From NCBI RefSeq assembly GCF_000007485.1, contig NC_004572.3, forward strand, positions 310,001-374,000: a stretch of 64,000 bases of DNA, read 5' to 3'. The position numbers were made by a program, and so were the translations under genes. Origin of the DNA: Tropheryma whipplei str. Twist. GTDB lineage: Bacteria; Actinomycetota; Actinomycetes; Actinomycetales; Microbacteriaceae. The notes beneath the pieces are model-generated. The model was not told where the DNA came from and ran no database searches. It saw only the letters and a list, made by a program, of their open reading frames with translations. Numbering within the stretch: position 1 is the stretch's first letter; every line of letters starts with the position of its first letter. Below are positions 9,066 to 16,763 of the stretch, in pieces.

Positions 9066-9129
9066 CAAACGGTGCAGGTCCCACAACCCCTGTTGTTGTA
9101 GTACACCCTAACAATCGGACAACCGTTTG
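9066..9129 (+). other. Nested inverted repeats in the intergenic stretch
   Basis: CAAACGGT (9066-9073) pairs perfectly with ACCGTTTG (9122-9129), and inside this lies ACAAC-CCCT-GTTGT, a second stem. The 9013-9214 interval has no convincing reading frame. The structure could be a leader RNA of the 9215 gene, a small RNA, or part of the neighbouring DnaA-box region. No known RNA family was recognised. Confidence 0.3.
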
Positions 9130-9214
9130 CCTCACCTGTATCTGTAACAGGGCAGTCATTCGTCTTCGGCCCAAGTGCATCGGTGAGCCTGTGAAACATA
9201 TTTTGTCTAGTTGA

Positions 9215-9733
9215 ATGCGATGGGGTATATCTGCAACATACGGCAGTGATAGACTTCTGTATGTTGTGGATTTGAGGGTGGATGGTTTTTTTCGGATTGT
9301 TGACCGCTTGTGTGGCGGCAGGCCTGCTCGTGTTGCCCTCGATTCTTCTGCGAATAAAAGGCTTCAGGTTGTCCTGCTGCTTCTTTTGTTTGATCTCTTG
9401 CTGACATTCGGGTTTTTTGTGTATTCATTGTCTGGCCTGTTTGTGCATCCCGTATCGGCCTACAGATCTGCGGTGCTTTTATGCCTTTCCCTGGGTTCCC
9501 TGTATTTTGTGCTTAGGGCCCGTTTGGGGTATGTGTGGGCTTTTGGTAGATTGAGGCTTTTTGCAAAAATAGCACCCTTAATTGCACTTGCAACTCTGGC
9601 TTTTTCTGGTCTGTATCCTTCTTGGGAATTCAAGCTTGAGCAGGTTCTTTTCTCTGTTATTCTCTTTACCTCTTCTATTGTTCTTGAGTCGCGTCGACTT
9701 ATATGGGTGTTTTTTTGTCCGGCCAAAACCTAG
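9215..9733 (+). CDS. Hypothetical four-helix membrane protein
   Basis: About 172 residues with four hydrophobic segments (approximately residues 48-72, 82-102, 112-132 and 140-158) after a 45-residue hydrophilic N-terminus. I do not recognise the family. It sits just upstream of the garA-like FHA gene in the same direction, with about 30 bases between them, so co-transcription is plausible. No clear ribosome binding site precedes the ATG at 9215, and a somewhat later start cannot be excluded. Confidence 0.6.
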   Translation: MRWGISATYGSDRLLYVVDLRVDGFFRIVDRLCGGRPARVALDSSANKRLQVVLLLLLFDLLLTFGFFVYSLSGLFVHPVSAYRSAVLLCLSLGSLYFVLRARLGYVWAFGRLRLFAKIAPLIALATLAFSGLYPSWEFKLEQVLFSVILFTSSIVLESRRLIWVFFCPAKT

Positions 9734-9763
9734 GGGTTTTTCTCCTGCGTGAGGGGGGTTTCT

Positions 9764-10180
9764 GTGTCTAATGTGCCTGAGGGCGAGACAACGCTTGTTA
9801 ATCTCAGTGCTGCTCTTTCTTATTCACAGCCTCTTACCCATGAGGAGCGCCAGGTAATTTCAGCTCTGCCGCCCGGGGCGGGGCTGTTGATTATCAGGCG
9901 TGGTGGTTATTCGGGCTCCCGGTTCTTGCTTGATACGCAAATTTCTATTGCCGGAAGGCATCCGGCCTCTGATATTTTTCTTGATGATGTTACCGTTTCT
10001 AGGCGTCATGCAGAATTCAAACGCGACGGTGATATTTTTAGAGTTGTTGACTTGGGTTCCCTGAACGGTACTTTTGTTATGCAGCAAAGAGTTGACAATG
10101 CTGTTCTGTGTGATGGCTTCGAGGTGCAAATTGGTAAGTTTCATCTAACCTTTTTTACCTCAAAGGCCCTGAAAGGCTAG
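9764..10180 (+). CDS. garA: GarA/OdhI-like FHA-domain regulator
   Basis: Small forkhead-associated protein of about 138 residues. In mycobacteria and corynebacteria this family binds and inhibits 2-oxoglutarate dehydrogenase and acts on glutamate dehydrogenase, and Ser/Thr kinases relieve the inhibition by phosphorylating an N-terminal threonine. The ETT motif is at residues 8-10, and the FHA domain has AGRHP (near 61), the VSRRHAEF motif and SLNGTF (near 98). GTG 9764 is preferred because a GAGGGGGG ribosome site (9751-9758) lies just upstream; a GTG at 9749 lacks one. It is followed by two MerR genes, as in the mycobacterial Rv1827-Rv1830 region. Confidence 0.9.
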   Translation: MSNVPEGETTLVNLSAALSYSQPLTHEERQVISALPPGAGLLIIRRGGYSGSRFLLDTQISIAGRHPASDIFLDDVTVSRRHAEFKRDGDIFRVVDLGSLNGTFVMQQRVDNAVLCDGFEVQIGKFHLTFFTSKALKG

Positions 10181-10185
10181 GTATT

Positions 10186-10863
10186 TTGTCTTCTGCGCAA
10201 GAAAAAACTGATCGTCCATTTACCATTGGTCAGGTTTTGTCCATCTTGAAAAAAGAATTTCCGGATGTCACATCATCTAAACTGCGGTTTTTAGAAGAGC
10301 AGAAGCTTATTATTCCGCCCAGGACATCTGCCGGCTACCGGGTGTTTTATCCTGCTGATGTCAAAAGAATAAGGGTTATACTGCGGATGCAGCGCGACGA
10401 ATATCTTCCGCTCAAGATTATTCGCTCCCGCCTTGATTCGGCAAATATTGCTCTTTCGACTACTTCGGGTGTCTCTATGCGGCGTGAGGAGCTTGTATCT
10501 CGTGCTGGTGTTCCGGCAACTCTTTTTACAGAGGCCGTAACCCATTCGCTTATCAAGCCATCAGAGTGTTACGGGCAGGATACTCTCAAACTATTGGTCT
10601 GCCTTGCAGCTCTGAAGAAAATGGGGATTTCACCCAAGCATCTGACATTTCTTAAAAAAACCGTTGATAAAGAGTACCTGCTTTCTCATAACGCTGTTCT
10701 TCCGCTGCGTGTAAGGAAGGATGAGGGGTTGCTTGAACATTCATTTTGTGAGCTCCTCAATAATATGCAGGTAATTCAGGCAATACTGGTATCTCAGGTT
10801 AAAAAAGATTTTTTACAAAGTTCTAAATCTAAGATTGATCCAAAAGATTTGGCCAGTTCTTAA
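10186..10863 (+). CDS. ftsR: MerR-family regulator, FtsR/Rv1828-like
   Basis: Transcription regulator of about 225 residues starting at TTG 10186, five bases after garA. The N-terminal winged helix-turn-helix has TIGQVLSILKKEFPDV, then LRFLEEQKLI and AGYRVFYPADVKRI, matching the Rv1828 group; the Corynebacterium member (FtsR) activates ftsZ. The C-terminal half is a second domain typical of this group, without obvious metal-binding cysteines. Orthology rests on the sequence pattern and on the garA neighbourhood. Confidence 0.85.
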   Translation: MSSAQEKTDRPFTIGQVLSILKKEFPDVTSSKLRFLEEQKLIIPPRTSAGYRVFYPADVKRIRVILRMQRDEYLPLKIIRSRLDSANIALSTTSGVSMRREELVSRAGVPATLFTEAVTHSLIKPSECYGQDTLKLLVCLAALKKMGISPKHLTFLKKTVDKEYLLSHNAVLPLRVRKDEGLLEHSFCELLNNMQVIQAILVSQVKKDFLQSSKSKIDPKDLASS

Positions 10864-10905
10864 GCTAAAGTTTCTACAGGATCTTTTGTAAATCGAGGAG
10901 TTGCT

Positions 10906-11382
10906 TTGTCTGGAAATCTTGCTGAGGCGCGGCAGAGGGCTGGGTACAGAGGCGTTGTTGCGGCCCGTGTTGCGGGTATCACGTACCGGCAGCTGGATTA
11001 TTGGGCCCGAACAGGCCTCTTGATTCCTACAGTTCAGGAGGCTAGTGGGTCTGGCAGTCAGAGGATATATGATTTCAAAGATATTCTTGTGCTGAAGCTT
11101 GTTAGGCGGCTTCTTGATGTTGGTATAAGCCTCCAACAGATTCGGGTTGCCGTTGAGCAGCTTCGTTCCGCGGGCTTGAAGGATTTATCGGCTGTAACCC
11201 TTATGAGTGACGGTGTAAGTGTCTATCTATGCAGGTCTAATAGTGATGTTATTGATCTTTTAGCAAAGGGTCAGGGTGTTTTTGGAATTGCCGTTGGCAA
11301 GGTTCTTCGCGAAATAGAGGATACTTTGACCGGTATTGAGTCTCGCGAGATGAATGCCGAGAGAAAGTATCTTTTATTGTAG
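10906..11382 (+). CDS. MerR-family regulator, Rv1830-like
   Basis: About 158 residues from TTG 10906, preceded by GAGGAG (10895-10900) at good spacing. The DNA-binding segment reads GITYRQLDYWARTGLL followed by GSGSQRIYDFKDILVLKLVRRLLDVGISLQQIR, typical of the second MerR gene of the garA cluster. In other actinobacteria a bifunctional-nuclease (DUF151) gene lies between the two merR genes; here it is absent and only about 40 bases separate them. Its target is unknown. Confidence 0.85.
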   Translation: MSGNLAEARQRAGYRGVVAARVAGITYRQLDYWARTGLLIPTVQEASGSGSQRIYDFKDILVLKLVRRLLDVGISLQQIRVAVEQLRSAGLKDLSAVTLMSDGVSVYLCRSNSDVIDLLAKGQGVFGIAVGKVLREIEDTLTGIESREMNAERKYLLL

Positions 11383-11826
11383 ATGCGCTGTCTGTTTTGC
11401 CGGTCTGATGATACAAAGGTTATAGATTCCAGGACATCTGAGGATGGCATAAGCATAAGGCGTCGCCGTGAATGCCAGTTGTGTAAGAGGCGTTTTAGCA
11501 CCCTTGAAACTGCAAGTCTTACCGTTATAAAGCGAAATGGAACCTCCGAGCCATTTAGGAGGGAGAAGGTTGTAACCGGGGTGCATAAGGCCTGCCAGGG
11601 TCGCCCTGTAACAAAGGCTGATCTTGCCGTTTTAGCTCAGAGGGTTGAAGAGAGCCTGCGTGCATCGGGTAATAGTCAGGTTGATTCCAATGATATCGGT
11701 CTTGCAATACTCCCTGAGCTTTTGAGGCTTGACCAGGTTGCCTACATAAGGTTTGCTAGTGTATATCAAGATTTTGACTCTCTGGAAGATTTTTCCAGGG
11801 CTGTAGAGAGGCTGAAAAATCAGTAA
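11383..11826 (+). CDS. nrdR: NrdR, ribonucleotide reductase repressor
   Basis: ATP/dATP-sensing repressor of ribonucleotide reductase genes. About 147 residues. The N-terminal zinc ribbon uses C3, C6, C31 and C34 and is followed by RRFSTLE and the ATP-cone domain (VIKRNGTSEPFRREKV onwards). The ATG immediately follows the stop of the preceding merR gene, so the two are co-transcribed. Length and motifs are typical. Confidence 0.96.
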   Translation: MRCLFCRSDDTKVIDSRTSEDGISIRRRRECQLCKRRFSTLETASLTVIKRNGTSEPFRREKVVTGVHKACQGRPVTKADLAVLAQRVEESLRASGNSQVDSNDIGLAILPELLRLDQVAYIRFASVYQDFDSLEDFSRAVERLKNQ

Positions 11827-11832
11827 GATCGA

Positions 11833-12840
11833 GTGTATTCATATTTTTTGAATTTTCTAAAGTGTGTGGATCCAGAACTTGCACACAGAATTGCCGCGGT
11901 TGCTCTAAAGTCTGGATTGGGCATGTTTGTGCCGCAGAGATTTCATATACATCTGGGGACCACATCTATGGGGCTTTATTTTGATACCCCACTCGGCATT
12001 GCTGCTGGGTTTGACAAATTTGCTGATCTTGTTATTCCGCTGTACAGTCTCGGCTTTGGGCATGTTGAGGTTGGAACGGTTACTTTGCACCCACAACCGG
12101 GTAATAAAAAACCAAGAATTCATCGGGTTATGTCCCAGAAGGCGCTTATAAACAGTATGGGATTCAATAATCCCGGTGCACAAAAAATGCGTGAAAATAT
12201 CTTAAAAGTTAGAAAAAGCGGTAGGCGTCTTCCAATAATAGGTGTGAATATAGGAAAGAGCAAGGTGTGCCCTCTTGAGGAATCGGCGAAGGACTATGTT
12301 AAATCCTTTGAGCTATTAGCAGATGTGTCAGATTACTTGGTGATAAATGTCTCATCCCCTAACACAGAGGGCCTGCGCACCCTGCAGAGTGTCGGAAATT
12401 TAAACAAAATACTACGTTCGGTGAAACCTATTGCCGACAGGTTTAAAAGGCCTGTTCTGATAAAAATATCTCCAGATCTGAGTAATAGTGATGTAACAAA
12501 CATTGCGCTGCTCGTGAAAGAATTCGGACTTGCGGGTGTTGTTGCTTCTAATACAACTACCAAGCGAACCGGTCTTCCGAATGAATTTTCAAGTCTTCAT
12601 GGTGGTTTGTCAGGCCCCATGCTAAAAGAAAGATCGCTTGAGATGTTAAAAATACTTCGTCGTGACCTTCCAAAGAATAAGTTTTGTATTATCTCAGTCG
12701 GTGGCGTATGGGATTATACCGATGTCCTAGAGAGGCTCGAGTACGGCGCTGATCTTGTGCAGGGATACACAGCTTTTGTGTATAACGGTCCATATTGGGC
12801 GTCAAATATAAATCGCGATCTTAGTCGTCTCAGGTCTTAA
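11833..12840 (+). CDS. pyrD: PyrD, quinone-dependent dihydroorotate dehydrogenase (class 2)
   Basis: Oxidises dihydroorotate to orotate in pyrimidine synthesis with FMN and passes electrons to membrane quinone. About 335 residues from GTG 11833. The N-terminal hydrophobic helical part, PLGIAAGFDKFAD, VGTVT, NSMGFNNPG, the catalytic-serine segment VNVSSPNTEGLR and the C-terminal phosphate-binding ISVGGV are all present and place it in class 2. It lies six bases after nrdR and ends a convergent pair with rnhA. Confidence 0.96.
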   Translation: MYSYFLNFLKCVDPELAHRIAAVALKSGLGMFVPQRFHIHLGTTSMGLYFDTPLGIAAGFDKFADLVIPLYSLGFGHVEVGTVTLHPQPGNKKPRIHRVMSQKALINSMGFNNPGAQKMRENILKVRKSGRRLPIIGVNIGKSKVCPLEESAKDYVKSFELLADVSDYLVINVSSPNTEGLRTLQSVGNLNKILRSVKPIADRFKRPVLIKISPDLSNSDVTNIALLVKEFGLAGVVASNTTTKRTGLPNEFSSLHGGLSGPMLKERSLEMLKILRRDLPKNKFCIISVGGVWDYTDVLERLEYGADLVQGYTAFVYNGPYWASNINRDLSRLRS

Positions 12841-12954
12841 TCGCATTTATTGTGTTGCCCTGTTATACCGTGTCGCCCCGTTATGCGATTTATTGATGGC
12901 TGTGAGAGTAATGTTTCTTCTGGCTACGCGATGGCGTTTATTTATCACTTATAC

Positions 12955-13440
12955 CTATTTTGCTGAGCGTTCTGTCCAGCCAGGCCCCGGAATGTGAGCG
13001 CTCCGAGTAGAAAAGTTGTTTGCAGCCTGTCTGGCAAGTGAGTCTGCCGCTTCATTGAGAGGGTGTCCAGTGTGCGCATTTACCCAGCTCATTCTTATAT
13101 TCCGGTTTTCCATCAGACTGTCTATTTCCTGAATTATTTCTTGATTTAGAACCGGTTTTCCGTCTGCTTTACGCCATTTACGCATTTTCCAGGAGTAAAC
13201 CCATTTTGTGAGCGAGTTAATAACATATTTGCTGTCTGACAGAATCAGAATTGGCCTGTCGGTATGCCTTGTAGCGATAAGAAGTTCTCTGACCGCTGTT
13301 AGCTCCGCAATATTGTTTGTTGCAATATCCCATCCACCAGAGTCCCATGTATTTTCGTCGACGTACCAAGCCCAGCCGGATGGCCCCGGGTTGGCGAGTG
13401 ATGATCCGTCGGTTGCTGCAATTATCTCGTTATTGGTCAT
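12955..13440 (-). CDS. rnhA: RNase HI
   Basis: Cleaves the RNA strand of RNA/DNA hybrids. About 161 residues. Catalytic acidic residues are visible as D11 (ATDGSS), E46 (NIAELTAV), D69 (LSDSKYVI) and the late aspartate in NEAADSLA, together with the basic-protrusion KMRKWRKADGKPV and the VNAHTGHPLNE segment. It lies downstream of the DUF3043 gene on the same strand with 15 bases between them. Between it and pyrD is a 114-bp gap with no gene, containing an imperfect 15-bp repeat (about 12851-12865 and 12871-12885). Confidence 0.95.
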   Translation of the reverse strand: MTNNEIIAATDGSSLANPGPSGWAWYVDENTWDSGGWDIATNNIAELTAVRELLIATRHTDRPILILSDSKYVINSLTKWVYSWKMRKWRKADGKPVLNQEIIQEIDSLMENRNIRMSWVNAHTGHPLNEAADSLARQAANNFSTRSAHIPGPGWTERSAK

Positions 13441-13455
13441 TTTGTTTTTTGTAAG

Positions 13456-13977
13456 TTAGCCCTTTCTTTTACCAAATACTAAGCCCAGTTTTACACTGGT
13501 TTTCGGCATGCGCAAGGGGCGTATAACAACCATTCTGCTTATGGCGTATAACCTAACACCCTTTTCAAAGGTGCTAAATTCTCTTGACAACACCCTTTTT
13601 ATCCTGAAAGCTAAAAGTGTACTTTCTGTCAGAAGCACAGCAAACAAAATTATTAGGAAATATTCAAGAAATATTTGCAATCTTATGGAGGGTATAAGAC
13701 TCAAAACAAGAACTAGCAGAATAACCGGCATTAAAAACTCGGAGACAAAGATATTCGAGTCAACATATTCTCTAACACGTTTTTTCTGAACCCCACGATC
13801 TCTCAGGGGCAAATAGCGCTCGTCCCCTTCTCTGTAGCCCTGCCGGGCAAGCTGTCTCTTTTGTTTGAGGTCTTCTCGGGCTTTCCTTGCAGCTTCTTTT
13901 CTGTCCCTCGGTATAACGGGGTTCTTCTTTTTCCTTTCACTCTCTCGCCTCTTGGGCGTTGCCCTTCCCTTAGTCAA
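13456..13977 (-). CDS. DUF3043 family membrane protein
   Basis: About 173 residues. The N-terminus is highly basic (KGRATPKRRESERKKK, then DRKEAARKAR), followed by REYVDSNIFVSEFLMP and two hydrophobic segments near residues 83-100 and 102-122. This is the arrangement of actinobacterial DUF3043 proteins, whose function is unknown. In other actinobacteria the family also lies next to the M20 peptidase and the cytochrome oxidase region, and that neighbourhood is preserved here (divergent peptidase at 14109). Confidence 0.85.
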   Translation of the reverse strand: MTKGRATPKRRESERKKKNPVIPRDRKEAARKAREDLKQKRQLARQGYREGDERYLPLRDRGVQKKRVREYVDSNIFVSEFLMPVILLVLVLSLIPSIRLQIFLEYFLIILFAVLLTESTLLAFRIKRVLSREFSTFEKGVRLYAISRMVVIRPLRMPKTSVKLGLVFGKRKG

Positions 13978-14036
13978 GGCCTAAAACAGTTAATTTCTAA
14001 AATCCACATTTCAATAAATAACTATACTTGGGTAAG

Positions 14037-14062
14037 AAAAATTAGGCAGTAAAAATTAGGCA
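14037..14062. repeat. 12-bp tandem direct repeat in a divergent intergenic region
   Basis: AAAAATTAGGCA occurs at 14037-14048 and 14051-14062, a 14-bp period, between the DUF3043 gene and the divergent M20 peptidase gene. It could be a repeated operator or a recent slippage product. Confidence 0.7.
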
Positions 14063-14096
14063 ATGAGCTACTCTATTATTTCGTCCCGTGTGGATC

Positions 14097-14102
14097 TAGA
14101 AT
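14097..14102 (+). promoter_or_regulatory. TAGAAT -10 element, probable leaderless promoter of the M20 peptidase
   Basis: TAGAAT at 14097-14102 is followed by six bases and then the ATG at 14109, and no Shine-Dalgarno sequence precedes the ATG. Transcription would begin at or next to the start codon. No good -35 hexamer is evident. Confidence 0.6.
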
Positions 14103-14108
14103 ACTTAT

Positions 14109-15449
14109 ATGCATAAGGATGATCTTGATAGAGAGTACTCGCAGGCTCTAAGGGATTTAAAAGAACTCATAAGGTTTCCGACCGTCGCGTGGCCGGGGTT
14201 TGACAGGTCTGTTCTTTTTGAGAGCGCTGAGAGAATTCGCGCGCTTCTTGTTGATACGGACTTTTTTGACTGCGTAGAGGTTGTGGATCATTGCGGGATT
14301 CCGTCTGTTTTCGCACAGAAGGCACCTGCCCCGGGCTATCCAACTGTCCTATTGTACGCACACCATGATGTCCAACCCGCAGGTGATCCAGATAAATGGG
14401 TTACTCCCGCATTTTCTCCGGACGAGCGTGATGGCAGGCTGTATGGCAGGGGGGCTGCTGATGATAAGGTCGCCATTGCCATGCACCTCGCGTCTGTGCG
14501 GATTTTAAAGACCCTGAACTCAAAAATAGGTGTTCGGGTGTTTATAGAGGGTGAAGAAGAAATACTTTCTCCAAATTTCCCCAAACTTCTCAAAAGCAGG
14601 AGATCATTTTTCGATGCTGATGTTGCGATTATTGCCGATTCTGGTAATCCGGACGAAGACACACCGGCTATTACGGTTTCCCTCAGAGGGTCTATTGGGG
14701 CAACTGTCCGTGTGACAACCCTTTCTCATGCTGCTCACTCCGGCTTAGGTGGCGCGGTTCCCGATGCGCTAATGGTTATGATACGTTTATTGAATTCACT
14801 ATATGACGATAGTGGGTCTGTCGCAATAGAGGGTTTGAAAACAACAGATCCTTCATCTGTTCTGACTGATTTTGAACTTACAGAACAAGCCCTGCGCAAT
14901 GAGGTTGGTGTTTTGCCGGATGTTAGCCTCGTGGGCAGAGGGTCTATTTCTGAAAGGACGTGGCATGCCCCATCAATCACTATTATCGGCCTGGATGTGG
15001 AGAATGTTGACCTTGCTAGCAATACCCTTCAACCGAGCACTCAGGCCAGGTTGGCATTGCGTATCTCTCCGGGTCAGGGCACTTTAGAGGCGTCGCGCTT
15101 ACTTGAACAGCACCTAAGAAATAACACGCCTTTCAATGCGCGCGTTGAAGTTTTTGATATAACAGCGGGGGAGCCCTATAGAGCAGTTGCCGGTGACAAA
15201 TACCTTAAGGCAATGCGGTGCGCTATGGAAGAGGCATGGGGTAAACGCCCAGCCTTGATTGGCATTGGCTGCTCTATTCCGATAGTGTCTATGCTTCAGA
15301 GTGAATTTCCGCAAATGAGTCTTCTTGTTACAGGCGTTGAAGATCCAAAAACTTACGCTCACAGTCCGAATGAGTCATTGAGCCTTAAAGTGTTCAGAAA
15401 TGCTATAGCAGCGCAGGTGTATTTTTTGCTGTCACTTGGCGGTGAGTGA
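14109..15449 (+). CDS. M20 family metallodipeptidase
   Basis: Zinc-dependent peptidase of the M20 (CPG2/dipeptidase) family, about 446 residues, probably cytosolic. Metal-binding segments are LLYAHHDVQPAGD, LYGRGAADDKV and IEGEEE, with the family's dimerisation domain in the middle and a late AHSPNES segment. It would release amino acids from short peptides, which fits an amino-acid-scavenging organism; that role is inference. The stop overlaps the likely start of erpA. Confidence 0.92.
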   Translation: MHKDDLDREYSQALRDLKELIRFPTVAWPGFDRSVLFESAERIRALLVDTDFFDCVEVVDHCGIPSVFAQKAPAPGYPTVLLYAHHDVQPAGDPDKWVTPAFSPDERDGRLYGRGAADDKVAIAMHLASVRILKTLNSKIGVRVFIEGEEEILSPNFPKLLKSRRSFFDADVAIIADSGNPDEDTPAITVSLRGSIGATVRVTTLSHAAHSGLGGAVPDALMVMIRLLNSLYDDSGSVAIEGLKTTDPSSVLTDFELTEQALRNEVGVLPDVSLVGRGSISERTWHAPSITIIGLDVENVDLASNTLQPSTQARLALRISPGQGTLEASRLLEQHLRNNTPFNARVEVFDITAGEPYRAVAGDKYLKAMRCAMEEAWGKRPALIGIGCSIPIVSMLQSEFPQMSLLVTGVEDPKTYAHSPNESLSLKVFRNAIAAQVYFLLSLGGE

Positions 15450-15810
15450 TTTGACCAACGGTTCATTGACTGACACCCCCCCCTCCCATGGAGTGCATTT
15501 GACAGATGTCGCTGTGAACAAGGTCAAGCAGTTTCTAGAGCAGGAACAGCGCGACGACCTGCGACTCAGAATAGCTGTTCAGCCCGGGGGGTGCTCTGGC
15601 CTCAGATATCAGCTGTATTTTGATGAGAGACTCTTAGAGGGTGATTGCGTAAAAGATTTTGATGGAGTTGCGCTGGTTGTTGATGACATGAGCGTTCCGT
15701 ATCTCGATGGTGCAACGATTGATTTTCACGACACAATTAGCAAGCAGGGTTTTACAATCGATAACCCTAATGCCAAGGGTATGTGTGCCTGTGGTGACAG
15801 TTTTAACTAG
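15442..15810 (+). CDS. erpA: ErpA/IscA-type iron-sulfur insertion protein
   Basis: A-type carrier that delivers Fe-S clusters to apoproteins. About 122 residues. The first cysteine lies in QPGGCSGLRYQL and the C-terminal pair in MCACGDSF, the usual actinobacterial form. The GTG at 15442 overlaps the peptidase stop; TTG 15436 or TTG 15451 (behind a GGTGAG site) are alternatives, and the difference is only a few residues. Its place just before ctaC suggests a role in maturing respiratory proteins such as the Rieske subunit encoded nearby. Confidence 0.92.
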   Translation: MSDLTNGSLTDTPPSHGVHLTDVAVNKVKQFLEQEQRDDLRLRIAVQPGGCSGLRYQLYFDERLLEGDCVKDFDGVALVVDDMSVPYLDGATIDFHDTISKQGFTIDNPNAKGMCACGDSFN

Positions 15811-15863
15811 AGTGTGAGTTTCTGCACAATTCGGTTTCCTGTCGCCTTCCAAGGTGAGTGATA

Positions 15864-15869
15864 TAGAAT
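15864..15869 (+). promoter_or_regulatory. TAGAAT -10 element before ctaC
   Basis: TATAGAAT ends at 15869, ten bases before the ctaC TTG start at 15880. The predicted transcript would have a leader of only a few bases. This is the promoter candidate for the respiratory cluster. Confidence 0.5.
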
Positions 15870-15879
15870 TACCCATGTT

Positions 15880-16752
15880 TTGAGAAAGTTTCTGACGGAC
15901 CTGCCTGTTATAAGGCCCATCAGATCTCTCCTTGTCGTATTTGTCCTAACCTTATCGCTTGTTTTTGTTGGCTGTACAACACAGCAAATGCACGGCTTCC
16001 TGCCTGGCTTTGTTGAGGGTGAGTCGTCTGTGACTGAAACAACACAGGTATATTCAGATCTCTGGTTTAATGCCTGGTTCGTTTTGATAGTGATCGGCAT
16101 TTTGGTGTGGGCAATGGTTGTTGTGGCAGTTGTCGTGTTTAGGCGTAAGAGAAGTGACACCACCCTTCCGCCCCAGGTGCAGTACAATCTGCCGGTAGAA
16201 ACCCTTCTTACAGGCCTTCCACTTATTCTCGTTGCTGTCTTTTTTGTTTTTAGTATAAGGGTTTCTGATGCTGTCAATTTGCCTAAACCGGCCGATGTGC
16301 ATATTGGGGTAATTGGAAAGCAGTGGGCGTGGGATTTTGTGTATTTTGACAGTAATACCTATTTTCCGGGCCTCCAAGCGCAGTATATTGAAAGCTCCCC
16401 AGGGAAGGTTGATGAGTCAAAATTACCGGTTTTGTACTTGCCAGTGAATAAAAAAGTTGAGATTGATCTCAGAAGTCGTGATGTCGTCCACTCATTCTGG
16501 ATTATCGATTTTCTTTATAAGCGGGATATTGTTCCGGGCCTTACGAATCGCATCTATTTTACCCCGACGCGTATTGGTGAATATCGTGGCAAATGCGCTG
16601 AGTTTTGTGGTGAGTTTCATTCTGCGATGCTTTTTGTTGTGAAGGTTGTGACGCAAGAAGAGTATAAAAAGCATATGGCAGATCTTGCAGGTATGGGATA
16701 CATTGGTACCGTTGGGTGGGAGAGTCTTGATCCTGCCAGTAAAAAACATTAG
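15880..16752 (+). CDS. ctaC: Cytochrome c oxidase subunit II (CtaC)
   Basis: Carries the CuA centre that receives electrons from the cytochrome c domain of the bc1 complex. About 290 residues from TTG 15880; an ATG at 15875 is ruled out because it hits a stop after two codons. The signal ends in a lipobox LVFVGC with the cysteine at residue 32, followed by two membrane helices. The CuA ligands are in [12 protein letters not shown] near the C-terminus. It heads the ctaC-ctaD-ctaF-ctaE-qcrC-qcrA-qcrB run that builds the bcc-aa3 supercomplex. Confidence 0.96.
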   Translation: MRKFLTDLPVIRPIRSLLVVFVLTLSLVFVGCTTQQMHGFLPGFVEGESSVTETTQVYSDLWFNAWFVLIVIGILVWAMVVVAVVVFRRKRSDTTLPPQVQYNLPVETLLTGLPLILVAVFFVFSIRVSDAVNLPKPADVHIGVIGKQWAWDFVYFDSNTYFPGLQAQYIESSPGKVDESKLPVLYLPVNKKVEIDLRSRDVVHSFWIIDFLYKRDIVPGLTNRIYFTPTRIGEYRGKCAEFCGEFHSAMLFVVKVVTQEEYKKHMADLAGMGYIGTVGWESLDPASKKH

Positions 16753-16763
16753 TTTGGGCGTGT

